Source: Acanthaster planci
Taxonomy: Eukaryota; Echinodermata; Asteroidea; Valvatida; Acanthasteridae
NCBI RefSeq assembly: GCF_001949145.1
Contig: NW_019091559.1
Location: 94,515-158,514 of the forward strand
Direction of reading: 5' to 3'
Length of the DNA stretch: 64,000 bases
Positions 1 to 12,770 of the stretch are shown here, in pieces. A program made the translations under genes and the position numbers. Position 1 is the stretch's first letter, and each line of letters opens with the position of its first letter. The notes under the pieces were generated by a model, which saw only the letters and a list, made by a program, of their open reading frames with translations, made no database searches and was not told the origin of the DNA.

Positions 1-3000
1 TGGCTTTACGATCATTTGAGGTAAAAACAAAAGGGCATTCACATTCTGTGAATGCATGTGAAGTGACATTTTTTCAAACGAAATGCATTTGAAAACGTGA
101 ATGCACATACATCCAAGGCTTGTAATTAGTGCAATGCACCGCACGTATGTTCGTCCCCGTGACCTGTGATATAGACCTGTATCACGCATTAGTTTGTGTA
201 TTCGCGCATGCGCCATATTATTTCCATGGGTTGTCGGCCAAAAAATTATTCAAGCAGACGACGCATATCGGTGGTGACCACTGTGAGAGATTTGTACTGC
301 CATTTCCCTTGAAGACCTCGTGTGTGAATAAATTGCCAAGAATCTATCATGTGGTGGTGATATTTAATAGCTTCTGCATAAGAAAGACCTCCAGAAAAGA
401 CTCAAGGAAGTGGAAAGTGTCAATTGTACGACAAGGGATTTTTTTAAAGAAACTGACCTTTGTATCTAATTTCCCCAATTTTGCTTGGTTTACCTTCGAA
501 TACCCTGGATGAAATGTAAAAGACTGATAACTCTTTTGAACGAACAAGTTGATTGCTTCTAGGAACAAAACCTCTTCTTTGAAATTCACTTCATTTCCAT
601 TGGGACACATTTTCGTCGTTTTTCACCTCTATTTTCAGTGCTACATTTCCACAGTTTTGTCGAATTTCCCTCAGAACCACCGTGATAGTGTTTGGAAGCT
701 TGATAAATCGTTCGTATCGATCAGCTCATTTCTTCAAGATTGGGGAGCTATTAGTTTGTCCAAAAACGCCTTTTTTCTTCTTTTTTACCTTATTTGGTTC
801 CATTTCTGCCGAGTACCAGAACCACATCCGAAGTTTCTTGCCGGAGCTAGGCTGTCCGCCAAATGCCTGATACAATAAGAACGTCAAGTGGTTTATTGTC
901 CTTCATTATTACAATATCCCTCATGTTTTCCTATTGAAAGCACGTTACCAGCGTGTTCATCCATGAAATAAGATTACTGTTCCGCTTCTTCCACGAATGG
1001 AGGAGAATCGACCGACTAATCCATTTTACTTATTTCAAGATGTCTCGAATTATCGCCTTTTGTGAAACCATTCTTGCTGTAACAAGAATCCAATTTTCGG
1101 ACGGTCATGGAAGAATTATGTTCTAGGATTGGAACTATTGTAATGGATTCTGTCCGATGAAATAGTTCCGTGTCAGGTCATAATCCAATGAATGCAACGT
1201 GTAAACCCACACATTCAACACTATCCAGATAATTGCAAGAAGGGGACAAGACAATCGATTACCAAAGAGGCTGTCCTCCGCCCAGGAGCAAAAGTATTCA
1301 ATTGAAAAGAATGAAACTCTAACGATTTCTTTTACACTGGGCGTTGCAACGGACGAAAAGACATTTCACACTTTACTGAAGTCAGATAGTGTCAAGGAAT
1401 TGGATGCGAACTTTTTTTTACATCTTGATCCAACTTGGTGATACCGTACAGAGTTTGTTAGTTGAACGACATTGACCAGTGGAAAAACTGAAACTGACAC
1501 GACCCAAAGTCGGTTTCAGATCTAGTCGGGATCAACTGCTCCACACTTACTCTGAAGTTAATGGATAAAATCCGCAACAATATAAATAACGCAAAGATAA
1601 TAATCAAATTATAGCTTTACGACACGGTGTCTTAGCTGTCACATTTGGCAAACTACGAATAAAGCATTGTCCCAAACTGCTAAGATTACAGTACAGTGCA
1701 GGTTGTCGCGCTCGTAAATATACCCAGCAAGAAATGAGACCGAGGGGTACCCCCCCAACATGTCCAATCCCTATACACATTCCAGACTATTGTTACTTAA
1801 CACATCCCCCCCCAGATGTCTGAAAGGAATTCCTCCAGATTCCCGCGAGACAATGACCAACACAAAGCAGGGGGGTTCTCTCCGTCTCATACCTTGCTTC
1901 ATATGCTCGTAAACTACTTCTTGTAATTTGTTCAACTGCACAGTTGGTAGGGCTTTAAACGCTCCAATATCAAAGCGACCATCTTAAGGGTTTTAATCCG
2001 ACACGACACCCCAACAATCATTTGTCACTTGTCAACCATTGTCCACGTAGACAATTGGATTACCCTCCCTTGACGTCAAAGGCCCTAAGAAGCAGGAGTG
2101 GCTAAGTTAATACATAATTGATTGGACAGTTGCTTACCTTCAGACCTGGTTTTGAACCGCACGAGGCTGACAGAGTTTAACTTCAAGAACGTCCCCCCAA
2201 AAATCAACTTTTGTGTCAGAATTTCAACGTTTGTTTTCTTGATTTGTGGGCCACGGTCAGATTTGGCAGCAGCAGATCTATCGACAAGCTCTGTGCGTGT
2301 GCAACGGGTTCTTGTACGCATTTAAGAGACCGATCATAGTCTGAATGTCTGACATAGGTGGTGACGTCAGAGGGGTTTTTGCAAGGTAGGATTTCACCAT
2401 TTCAATGAGGCAATCGTACGGGGGCCCCCTATAGTGTATACATGTTCTACAACAGCTTGATAAATAAATTTGCCACTAATTCAGGTGATAATCGTCGAAG
2501 TTGAGTAATCCTTCACGGTATGCCCAATACCGGGGAAAGTACCCGCACTAGGCAAAGAAAAAACGCAATTATGCAGTTCCTTTCCAAAACTGTTACAATA
2601 GTTATAAGCAACATGACTATACCGATAACGAATGAGGTAAAGGGCCATTTCCTCAGGGTAGCTCACTTCCTTTTCGTGAACTAGACCTGTTTACATCTCA
2701 TTGAGGGTGTTCAAGATCAACACTACAGTCCACCCTATCTTTAGTAATAAAAGATTCACATGCTTTCCATGGCCCAAGCAAGCTTGTGCATGTGTCTATT
2801 GGATGATAGCTGTAAAACTGTATTTCCTTTGAGATGCTATTTTCTCTGCCTCACAGGGACACCGATACTGCGGTATGGGATTGGTCCCCAAAATGCATGG
2901 TTAAGTATTGGTTTCTACGTCTTCATTCCCCCAGATCAGATACGGTCGTAACCTACAGTTGGCCCCATGCATTCAGGGCCCATTGAGGACAGAAAAGCAG

Positions 3001-3295
3001 ATGGCCACTTTTCGACGGCCAGCAAAAAGAGGAAAGTAAAACTGCTTTTGTACAGTGGGATAGGTTAGTGGCAGAAAGGCAAAGAAGTGGAAAAATGCAT
3101 TACAATAAAATGTTCGTTCTGCTTCTGTGGTAGCAGAAAAATCCAAAACTGCATGTTAAAAAGACTTAAAATCTGCTTTTCTACTATTCTGGTAGCAGAA
3201 AAACAGATGGCCACTTTTTTGTTCTCCGTAGTAAAGGCCTATTCACTGCTTACTAATCAGAGGTTCTAAAGATGTCGAACCACATATAATCCTAT

Positions 3296-3347
3296 CCCCC
3301 CACGCCACGTACTGCAACCACGCTGAAGCATACTCCTGCGTGGGGGG
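3296..3347. repeat. 10-bp hairpin with C/G-run stem
   Basis: ccccccacgc at 3296-3305 is the exact reverse complement of gcgtgggggg at 3338-3347, leaving a 32-nt loop. It stands out in an AT-rich background. No function is known; it may be part of a decayed mobile element. Confidence 0.6.
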
Positions 3348-4019
3348 TACAAGCTCATTGTACCACTCAAGAGCTGTCAGACCGCTACCGGGTTGGGGAG
3401 ATGGAAACTTCGAGGTTTCTGGTGGCCTGCAATTACCGCACCGGGCCCATCCCCTGAATAAACCAAACGGCTCCTTTTAGATCCACTGGCTCTTTTCAGA
3501 GCCACAAATGTTCCAAAAAGTGATTAATTCAATGCCTGAGGCGAATTGTCTACGTAAAAAAAATGGTTTTATTTAGAGCGACAAATATTCAGAAAAGGAC
3601 AAAATCACTTGAAAGGCTTTTCCGGTTTTTGTTTTCATTATCAATTGGTTTTTATTTCCAAGACGCAACAATTTCAACAAGTTATTTCGAGTGCTAACTA
3701 ACGGATGAAAAAAAATTAAAATACGACCTCTTCACTGCACTCACACAAATCTATATCTGTAGACATGGAAAAATATGTTTTCAACGTAAAAAAACTCCAG
3801 TGGTTAAAAACAAACAAACAGACGGCCGCATCATCAGGAATAAAACCCCGCATTTGATATGCTATGCTACATTCCTGACGTAATATCACCTCAAGCTATG
3901 ATAAAATGCAATGTTATCTTGGGTTACGAGATGTCCGGGATAGGTACGAGTTGGATCCGTGTACGTTTCGTTCATTCGTTTCTTGATTTAAAAAGGGATG
4001 TCACGCAACCAAACACAAG

Positions 4020-4413
4020 TCGTTTTCTGTTTTTCGGTTTGAAAACGAAAAAAAAATGAAGAAGAAGAGGAAGAAGTCGTTTTTCGTTTGGCTGTTGGAA
4101 ACGAGATTAATTTTGAACAAATTGTAATCCCAATTCATCCTACGTACTTTCGATGTGTCACGACGTCTCTGATGAACACTTCTCAGGATAAAAGTTGCAT
4201 TTGAGCATGTGAGATATTTCCTTATGAGTTGCTTCTCCTTTTACTTTATAAGTAACGAATTCATCGTATTCCTCTAATTCAGCCATGTTTGATTTGATTG
4301 CTTACTATTAAGACGTCTCTTACGTAATGCAATGAAAAATGGAACCGATTTTCATTCTTGGAGCAATAGATTACACTGTTGTTCTTTTTCACTTTGAAAA
4401 ACGAAAAAAGAAC
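4020..4413. repeat. TTTTTCG-rich inverted-repeat tract, left of LINE
   Basis: At 4020-4092 cgttttctg/tttttcg blocks face gaaaacgaaaa blocks. At 4381-4413 gttcttttt faces aaaaaagaac across a short spacer, forming a hairpin. Similar cgttttc/gaacgaaa blocks recur at 6881-7014 on the other side of the retrotransposon remnant. These may be parts of one interrupted foldback element or separate copies of a repeat. Confidence 0.45.
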
Positions 4414-4556
4414 GATATGGAAATACTTTTGGCAGTGATGTGAACGAGTGAGGTGGCGTATACTCTGCTCACACGGATTTTGTGAAATTTGTGCGTCTTT
4501 TGAAATAAAGTACTGTCACTGTTGCCGAAAATCAACAAATATAGCACACTGGGATT

Positions 4557-6825
4557 ATGTCTGACAACGAATCTTCAAAGAAAACAGCCCGTGGCAGCAG
4601 AAAAATGCGCACCAAAAAGGACCCACTGAGACCCAGTTCCACTTATCAAGATGGTGACTGCGTTGCGTGAAGTCCTTGCCGTCAACCATTGACGAGAAGC
4701 TTGACAAAATTCTCTCCACAATCAACAACATAGAATCACAACTGAACTCTGTAGAGTCGAAGTATCATCAAGTCCATCAACAGGTGTCCGCAAATACCAA
4801 TGACGTATCTGACCTGAGAATATCTGTGACATTTGTCCAACCAAAAAGAAACGGATTACAAATTACGGATCATCAGGAAGCTTGAGGACAAGATTGACAA
4901 TATTCACAATCAAAGTTGCCGCAACAACATTCCCTTGAGGCAGAATCGGAATCTTATGAGGTCTTCGTTCATGAGCTGCTAACTAGTCATCTGAAGCTCG
5001 ATGGGTGCTGAAAACATCGAAATCGGCAGAGCACATCCCACAGGACCACCACCCGGTACAGGTCAAGCTGTAGCACACAGTTTACCCAATCCAAGGCACA
5101 GACTAATCCACTGCCGGCTTCTCAGATACAATGATTTTACAAAAACCTTTAATACAACCTTATCAGTTATGTTTCTTGAAAATAAAAAAAAAATACATCA
5201 CGCATGGTGACTTTAATATCAACTTATTGGAGTGTGATGACAACAGCGTACAAAATTTTATGAATACCCTGCTACTATACTCATTTTACCCGACTATTAA
5301 TACATCAACAAGGATTACATGCAACTGTTATTGATAATAATTATATTTACCGATGATCTTGCAGACAATTCCTCGGGAATTCTGATGACTGATATTTCTC
5401 ATCATCTTCCTGTATTTTTATTATAACCTTACAAGGAAATCTTAAAAAATAAAGAAGCGCAGTTTTAATGAGGACAGTAGTAACAACTTTATGACTGACT
5501 GGGATTTTATAACATTAATGTATGACATACAAAGTACGTATGACTCATTTTACTACGAGTCCAACAAACATATGATAAAAACTTTCCTTATTTGCAAAAT
5601 AGTAAATGCGTTATGAGAAAAGTAAATCCCCCTAGTTAAATCTGTGAATTCCAGCAGTCGGGGAATCACATGCGGGGTACCACAAGGTTATGTGTTAGGT
5701 CCATTGCTATTTTTACTTTACCTCAACGATACAATTATGCAGTACCTCAAACAATACATTTTGTTTATTTGCCGACGATACAAGTTTATTGTCTACACTC
5801 AATAATGTAAATGAAGCAATCCAGAACCTTAATTAATTTGGAACTTACTAAAATTAAGGAGTGGCTTTCAGCAAACAAATTGTGTATTAATGCCTTCAAA
5901 TCACATTACATAACATTTTGTTCAAATCATTTTACGTATACACGAACGGCTTCTTTGATCTTAAACACTTCGAGGTCGACCCAGGTTAAAGTACAAAATT
6001 TCTGGCTGTAACACTGGATGAAAATCTAACTTAAAAATGTCATATTGATGATGTAGCTACAAAAATATCCAAGAATAATAAAAGTTATAGTCATTATAAC
6101 TCGATTATTTTCCGGATAAAGTATTATTAACATTGTATAAAAATTCCTTAGTTTTACCCTACTTGAATAACGTAGGGCAGCTCGCCAGCTCGATGCAACA
6201 GATTACTTACTCCACAAAAACGACCGGTTCGTATAATGCCGGTCACCGTCATCATTCTACTCCATTGTTTGCTAAATTAAATCTTTCACAATGTAATGAC
6301 TTATATCACCTGAATCTAGCGATGTTTATATACAAATTAAGGCATGACCTACTCCCTCCTTGTCTTAAAACCTGATTACCTTGATATCAACCATCCATAA
6401 TTACAATACACGAAGTAGGCTTATATATAGTTCAAATAGAAAATTGTACGTCCAGTTTCACAGGACGTAAGTGTCTAAAAGTAGTGCTATTCACCAAGGT
6501 GAACAGTATTGGAATTATAAATGATTCTATGAAATCACTACTTTCTTTACCTGTCTTTGTAAAGAGACTCAAAGCTCAATTTTTAGACAAACGGTAATTT
6601 TTCTGAGGTGCTAGCTCTTGTCCGATCGCTCTTGTCAGCCGTATGCTATGTTTTGTGTCGCATTTGTTTTTTCGGATTGCCTCTCGTTGTCTGTCTGTCC
6701 CTAGGTTAGGGTACAAAAACACATAAATGTTGTCATTTTCATGTTCATGTTATGTAACTATGATAACATTAATGATATTTATATTTATCAGTGATAAATG
6801 TACGTTTGTGGCTAATTTTTGTCCA
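4557..6825 (+). mobile_element. Decayed non-LTR retrotransposon (LINE)
   Basis: Remnants of both LINE frames lie in order. ORF1-like: a start at about 4557 (MSDNESSKKTARGSR), a coiled-coil-like stretch at 4670-4830 (EKLDKILSTINNIESQLNS) and IGRAHPTGPPPGTGQA near 5020, typical of ORF1 RNA-binding regions. ORF2-like: the endonuclease motif GDFNINLL near 5208, SHHLPVF near 5395 (SDHLP-type), the reverse transcriptase motifs [19 protein letters not shown] near 5675 and FADDTSLL near 5773, then GHRHHSTPLFAKLN near 6241 and a C-terminal LKAQFLDKR at about 6570-6595. Many stops and frameshifts break it. The interval between endonuclease and GVPQG is far too short, so part of the polymerase is deleted. 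The clade is unresolved (CR1/L2/jockey-like). It is dead. Confidence 0.88.
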
Positions 6826-6880
6826 CAATCACAACATTGAATGAATGTCCTCTAAATCTAATTACATGTGTCGTTTTTGG

Positions 6881-7014
6881 TTTTCAGTTGAAAGACGAGA
6901 AACGATTTGTTCTTCGATTTTCATTTTTCGTTTTCAAATCAAAGAACGAAAAAAAAATGTTTTGGTTGTTTGATTATTTTTCGTTTTCACATCGAAAGAC
7001 GAAAGAACGAAATG
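6881..7014. repeat. TTTTTCG-rich inverted-repeat tract, right of LINE
   Basis: Blocks such as atttttcgttttc alternate with their near reverse complements gaaagacgaaagaacg and gaacgaaaaa. The composition matches the 4020-4413 tract on the other side of the LINE remnant. Probably arms of a foldback or MITE-like element. Confidence 0.45.
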
Positions 7015-8086
7015 TACAAGGGCCGAGTTTTCCCGCGTATCATGTCCAACATTCATTCAAATATGCCATTCTGATGTAACTTGTACGTTTCTTCTCGACA
7101 TATGGTCTCCCCTTATGGTTGGCCATGTTATCTCCTCCCATGCCCCAAGTTCAAGCACAATATACGCCACATTAATTTTTCTAAACCTCAATGGACAAGA
7201 GAACTTTATTCGGTTCGGAAAAAGAACTGTGTCACGTAACCGTTGTACGAAAATATACAGTAATCAGATTGTAACAACGGGGGCGCTGCTATCTCTGCTC
7301 TTGTTGCTAGCCAACGGATCACTCACGCTTGGCGGATTGATTTGGTAGCGAGGTTGGTTCTAAAGAAGTATGTTCAGCTCAAACAAATGCAAAACGGAAC
7401 GAAGAACTGGTTTTTGTAGACTTAAGTTATGCGTTCACTCACCCATCGACTTTAACAGACCTTTTTCAAAACAATACACAAACGTAAGTCTGTTTTTTGG
7501 AACTATGTTTTGATGCACATGGAGACAACATTTTGAGTAATTGAGTGACTACGGCTGCAAATATCTAGTCTCTGAATATGTACGTGCGTTGTATGCGTGT
7601 ACTACATGTACATGTAGGTGGTCCAACTTTGACATTGCGTCGGTGGTCTGACGTTCAGTTTTGTGACTTTAGAAAGTGGTGTAAGGTTACACTTCCAGAT
7701 AAGCCTTGCTAGTTTTTAAACCATTTGAAATCACGTAAGCAGCAGTAGTTTTTTTTTTAATGTAATGGCACATTTTGATGAATAGCCTACCATTTAAAAT
7801 TCTTTATTGCCAGATTGCAGACCGTACACGGGTCATGCTACACGATGTAGGGCCTAGTTAGGCCTCGTACTAGGTGTAAGTTATTCAAGCATATGTATGC
7901 AAAGATTTTTTATTTCCAATGTTTTTATAGGCAACTACTTATCAAATTAAATGTACTGTATCAATCTGAAATGATATTTGAGTGCTTTATTTGAGTGAAA
8001 AAGGCAGGCCTGTTTGTGCAGTCTGACAGGCCGCCATCTTGTTTTTGCGTGGACGGCAAAGGAAAGAACTTAAGAAGATTGTAGGT

Positions 8087-8174
8087 CGACTCGCCCACGG
8101 CCGACCTGCCCCTTACCGACTTGCCCCTTACTGACTCGCCCTTTTGCCAACTCACCCCAGGCCAAGTCACCCCC
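8087..8174. repeat. 15-bp minisatellite, about six copies
   Basis: Degenerate tandem units of the type cgacttgccccttac run from 8087 to about 8174 with a 15-bp period and increasing divergence to the right. As the period is a multiple of three, the minus strand stays open and reads as a five-residue repeat (GES-VRG type), but nothing else suggests a gene. Confidence 0.75.
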
Positions 8175-8559
8175 TCAGAGGAGAGCACTGTTTTTGACCT
8201 AGCTCTACTGAGTGGAGGGTTAGTATTCCTCTTTTACGATTTTGGATGAGATCGTCATACTAGCGCTCCATGCACGTTCATTTAGTAAGATTAAAACGGT
8301 TCTCAAAAATTCCAAAGACTCACCAAAAATCACCTACTGGCTTTCATAAATGCCAACGTCAAACGGTTAAGGCTTCAATGCAGTGACTTCAAAATCTGTC
8401 AAAATCCGACCATTTTCGCTCAACACACGTACAATACTTAAACATTTCACTGCCTGCTCCTTTCAAATGCATGTAGTGAGATTTAGAAGCAATAATTACT
8501 CTATGGGCAAAACATAGTCCTCCCAATAAACACTCATGAGTGGCCTATACGTGGTCTGG

Positions 8560-8830
8560 GCACAAGACTTGTTGATTGTGACGGGTGGGAGTGCTACCAA
8601 CGACTGTTTCCTCTACTATGGAAAACATGGTCCTCTAAGGAAACCACAGGAGAGACCCAAATGTAGTCAGGGCACCAGACGTCTTGACCAGAAAACAATC
8701 GTTGGTAGCATTGTTGGTCAGGATTCTCCTGACGAAGGACTGAGCATGCAGTCCAAAACGTTGAGTATACTCACAGTTCTTTTCAGAACCACACATACTC
8801 ATAAGAGAGATCTTCTTTGGCATTTGTAAA
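8560..8830. repeat. Foldback dispersed repeat
   Basis: gctaccaacgactgttt near 8593 is almost the reverse complement of aaacaatcgttggtagca near 8693, giving an inverted pair about 100 bp apart. The right part (about 8756-8815) contains cgttgagtatactcac, a short palindrome around gttcttttcagaac, and cacacatactcataagag. This module recurs in the inverted-repeat element at 41222-41472, so both belong to one dispersed family. Confidence 0.65.
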
Positions 8831-11481
8831 TGCTCTTGCCTCTCTTCAATAAATGATCCGCACATTTGAGCTACATACTTTGGCACATGTCCATCGAATG
8901 GAAGACTGGTGCCTGTCCCGTCCCAGTTCTCTGAATGTATAAATAGGGACAGAGACCAGTCCAATGACGTACATGCATGATGCATTGCGTCATTGGCAAC
9001 CTCGACTCCATGGGCTGTGTGTGCATGTTCCTTCACAGGGAACCAATTTTGTACCCATGGAAATGAGGTGGTGTTTATTCTCAGTGGATGCATGCATGCA
9101 CAGGCTTTTATTGTCGATATCGTTTTCCTCAGAAATCCCTCAAAAAAGCTTACATGTACATCTGGATCTGTTTCTTCCTTCTCCATGTACATGTTTGTGC
9201 ACCTGTGTATATAGGAAAGGGGTCCAAAATTCACAATCCCCCATTAATGATCTGAAATTACACCAGTATGTTCACTACGTGATCAACTATCCCTAGGGTG
9301 CTATTAACGCAAACCTGCCTTTCCTTTATTTTGAGAAAAAGGTAATTTGCTTCCATACTGTACATTGTTGTACATTCTCCCTACTCGGATAAATGTTGGC
9401 CTGATTCGCACATTTTACACAGACTTCTTTATATAGTTGAGTAATAGTTCATGTACTTACATGTAGCTTTGATTGAGAGCCTGTCTGGTAATTTACACCT
9501 GGAGACTTTTAACACCTGTTTGAATCTTGTTCAGCTTCACAACAATACCTGTCATCCAAGAACATGTATGTATTCATTGATAACTGACATGGCCGACGTG
9601 CGCATAACCACGTGTTACATCCACCGTTAGACATCATGTCGGCCAACATTGTACATGTGTGATATTATGCACATGCATGTATGCATTTTTTTTATGCATG
9701 CACACCCCACAGTGTACAGGGAGTACTAATACAAGGACTGCTGAAAAAAGATTTCTTGGTCGCCTTTCATTTTCTTTGGGTACGTATTCATCTTGGACGC
9801 AGTGCATCTCTTGGCTTTTCAGACTGTCCAGCCCCACATCACAGTGGTCAATCATTTTTAAATGTCCGAAAAAGGAAAAACAACTTGTCTATGGGAAAAT
9901 TTCAATGGGCATCGAGGCAAAGACAAGGGGCATCAGGGGTACATGTATTGCCTCTGATGCCTTCATGAAGTACCTGCCCTGGTATAACACTATGTAGGCT
10001 TGAATGTACGATATCCAGATACATGTAGATTACCGTATCTATACTGAGATACCCGCTTTAGTCACATTGTTAAAGAGCAATGGTCATGTGAAGGAAGAGA
10101 TTTTTTATTGACATTGCAAACCCCTTTTTTCAGAAAATGTGTTTGTACAAATTTCTAGACTTTTTTTAAGCGATGGGTTTATAACCACCCTTCAGTTAGA
10201 AGCACCTGTACTTGCAGCTTTATTATTGATAGTGGGTTGATGTGTTCGTGTACATGTATACATATTGCTTCTCAGAGAGCCAGGTGTGTGTGTCTGTTTC
10301 TGGTCTGCATGCAATGTATTCCAAGTCTTAACCATGAGCAAGTGAGTATTGGGATTATGTTACCTGTGATCTGATGTTATGTGTCACATCATTCATCTGC
10401 ATATCCTCAGGCAGTTCATTGTTGTCATTGGCTGCATTCTATTGCTTCATCCCGCATACCCCCGAATGCATGGCTGTTCAAGTTGGACCGGTATGGTCGC
10501 TTCACCATGTACATGTACTGTGCCTGCTTGGTAACAACATCTGGTTCTAGAAATAAGCATAACGATATGTTAATGTGATCTGTCACCACAAAATTAGCAG
10601 AAAGTCAGAATTTTCACAAATTGAGAGAAATACTAGTATTTTTGAATTTAGCATAACAACCTTGTACATTTAACACTTCTGTAGCATGACAATGGGACAT
10701 TATTCTGGCAGCTTTGTGTCTTTGTTTCTGACATTGTTTCGACATTTCTGACTGAACACAAATAATGCTATCATCAAAATTGCTGAGAAAATGATATTTT
10801 TAAATATGTAATCCTGTGAAAAATTTATTATTATGAATAGACAGGTTATTTTTTCCAAATATTATAAAACCCCAAAATTGACCTCCACTTCAATATCTGA
10901 CTTTGAACCTTCAAAATAGGAAAGAGCAGAATGCAACTTAATGCTCATTTTGTTGTGAAGGGTCACATATTTCAATCGAGTATACAACAGCAGCAAATAT
11001 GAGCCACCTTGGGGACAAAAGTCTCTCATGAGAAACACAATGTTATTCTAAAAGTACACAGGTGTACTCTACAGGTACATGCAACCTGTGTTTGTCAGGA
11101 GTACATACATGTACTGTATGTATACTTATTTCTGACATTTGACTTAATCACATGAGTGGGATTAGTTGACAGACATCTGAAGTACATGTAATGGCTAAGT
11201 TTTTATTAATGTTTTAGTTTTTGGCTGGCTGTACATGTACATACTGTATACACGTACTTACCGTCATCAGTGGCTACCAAGATTTTCCTTCATTGTAAAG
11301 AATGCAAATTCCATTTTCCAGACATAAGTCTTGTCAAACAGATCCAGAAATTGAAGGAAAAAGTCTGAAAACTTTATACTAAATCCCCACTTGGGACTTT
11401 TTTTTCAGCCACATCATTCTATTCTTGAGTGTTTGCATTTCTGCTGACACGTACACGTATGCTTGTTGATCTACTACATGT

Positions 11482-11699
11482 ATCGGTACGTGTCCGTGTC
11501 CATATATCGGCATGAGATTAGACAGGACCTGTCCGTGTCCATGTACCGGCATAAGATTAGACAGGAAATGTCCGTGTCCATGTACCAGCATAAGATTAGA
11601 CAGGAAATGTCCGTGTCCATGTACCGGCATAAGATTAGACAGGAAATGTCCGTGTTCTTGTACCAGTATAAGATTAGACAGGAAATGTCTGCCAATATT
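11482..11699. repeat. 39-bp minisatellite, about 5.5 copies
   Basis: Units begin at 11521, 11560, 11599, 11638 and 11677, each gacaggaaatgtccgtgtcc followed by atgtaccggcataagatta, with a diverged partial unit from 11482. Because 39 is divisible by three, several frames on both strands stay open and read as 13-residue repeats. No start context, splice site or flanking coding sequence supports translation. Confidence 0.9.
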
Positions 11700-12770
11700 G
11701 CTGAGGAGAACCATTAGGAAGCATCTGACTTCCAGCTAGACCCAAATCTAATCTAAATGTATATTTGAAAATAGCAGCCTCCCTTGTTAAAAAAAGGGGA
11801 GCATACATGTGCACCACATCCCTGCTTCGCATTGCTAACCCTGCATGTAATCATAACCTCCTATAGTCTGAATGTTCACTATGTACATCATTACATGAGA
11901 CCAGTGCACTACGTGTACCTGTAATTTCATTTTCCCAGAGATATGAACCAAAAATTTAAATGCATTTTCCATTAGTGACGCTGATCAACATTTTCCGTGA
12001 ATTTATCAAAAGTAAACATTCTGTGAGTTTTACACCTCACCATCAGCTCATTACCGTTCTTGTAGAACAAGTTTTACATGGTACCGGTACATGTACTTTA
12101 GTGCTTTTTTTTTAAACAGCATTTTGTTGTGTTTTAAGCTGCAGAGTTTTGGAACATAACTGCTTGTCCCTGAACCCTAATCTACATGTATTTGATGTCC
12201 GTTGTATTAAAAGAGAAGCTTTGAAATTGATGTTCAGGCCTAAAAGATTCCCATGAATCACGAGGGGGATTGTGTCAGTAGGATCATCCCCCATTCTTCT
12301 CATGTCCTTACAAACTAATTTTTTATCAGTTGAAATTATCATTAAACCTCTGATGTGCTGCAATCATACATATTTTCACCAAGTATATCGATATTGAACA
12401 TTAATACGTGCACACCATTCTTACAATGTACGCTTTGCCTCATTTTCAGTTAATTATAAGGCAAAAATGCTGCCGGTACTTTTCCATCATCAATGGAGAA
12501 GAAATTAATCGTGTGGACTGAAACTGCAATGCTACAGTATGAATTGAATAGTTGCAATGCTATGAATTAGAGAATAATGAAATTAACAAAACCAAGCCTA
12601 TTGGATAGACATTTCAGAGATGTACTAGTACAGATATTGGATGCCTGTCAGTATGGCTTTCTTGCTGACACGTACATGTAGACCTCTAGTAGGGTTTGTT
12701 TTTTGGTTGCAATTAAAATGACAGGATTAAACGCAAAACTCCAGATTGATTTGCTTGTGTCCTTCTACAG

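Larger units (their letters stand above)
1..4556. other. Intergenic, no supported gene
   Basis: No open frame here has recognisable protein character or convincing splice sites. Frames of 60-130 codons occur on both strands at 129-878 and 2085-2325, overlapping each other, as expected by chance or from decayed repeats. A segment at 2998-3220 carries a short direct repeat (gcagatggccactttt at about 2998 and a near copy at about 3204), suggesting an old mobile-element fragment. The origin of the 550-1500 stretch is unknown to me. Confidence 0.5.
6826..12770. other. Intergenic region upstream of LRRC71
   Basis: No gene is supported. The longest frame, 199 codons on the minus strand at 8635-9234, has no recognisable domain and runs into a repeat, so I do not annotate it. 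The stretch is rich in tacatgta/gtacatgtac palindromes (for example near 9130, 9650, 10250, 11100, 11230 and 12085) and holds the repeats listed separately. The LRRC71 promoter and any untranslated first exon presumably lie in its right part, but I cannot place them. Confidence 0.5.

Noticed and set aside
8728-8762. Hammerhead-ribozyme-like core (ctgacga, GGACT/AGTCC stem, aaaac)
   Set aside because: An extra A follows the CTGANGA box and the GAAA box is mutated to AAAA. No partner strand for stems I and III with a cleavage triplet was found, so I do not call a ribozyme.
8635-9234. 199-codon open frame on the minus strand
   Set aside because: No domain, no clear splice sites, overlaps an open frame on the other strand and ends inside a dispersed repeat.
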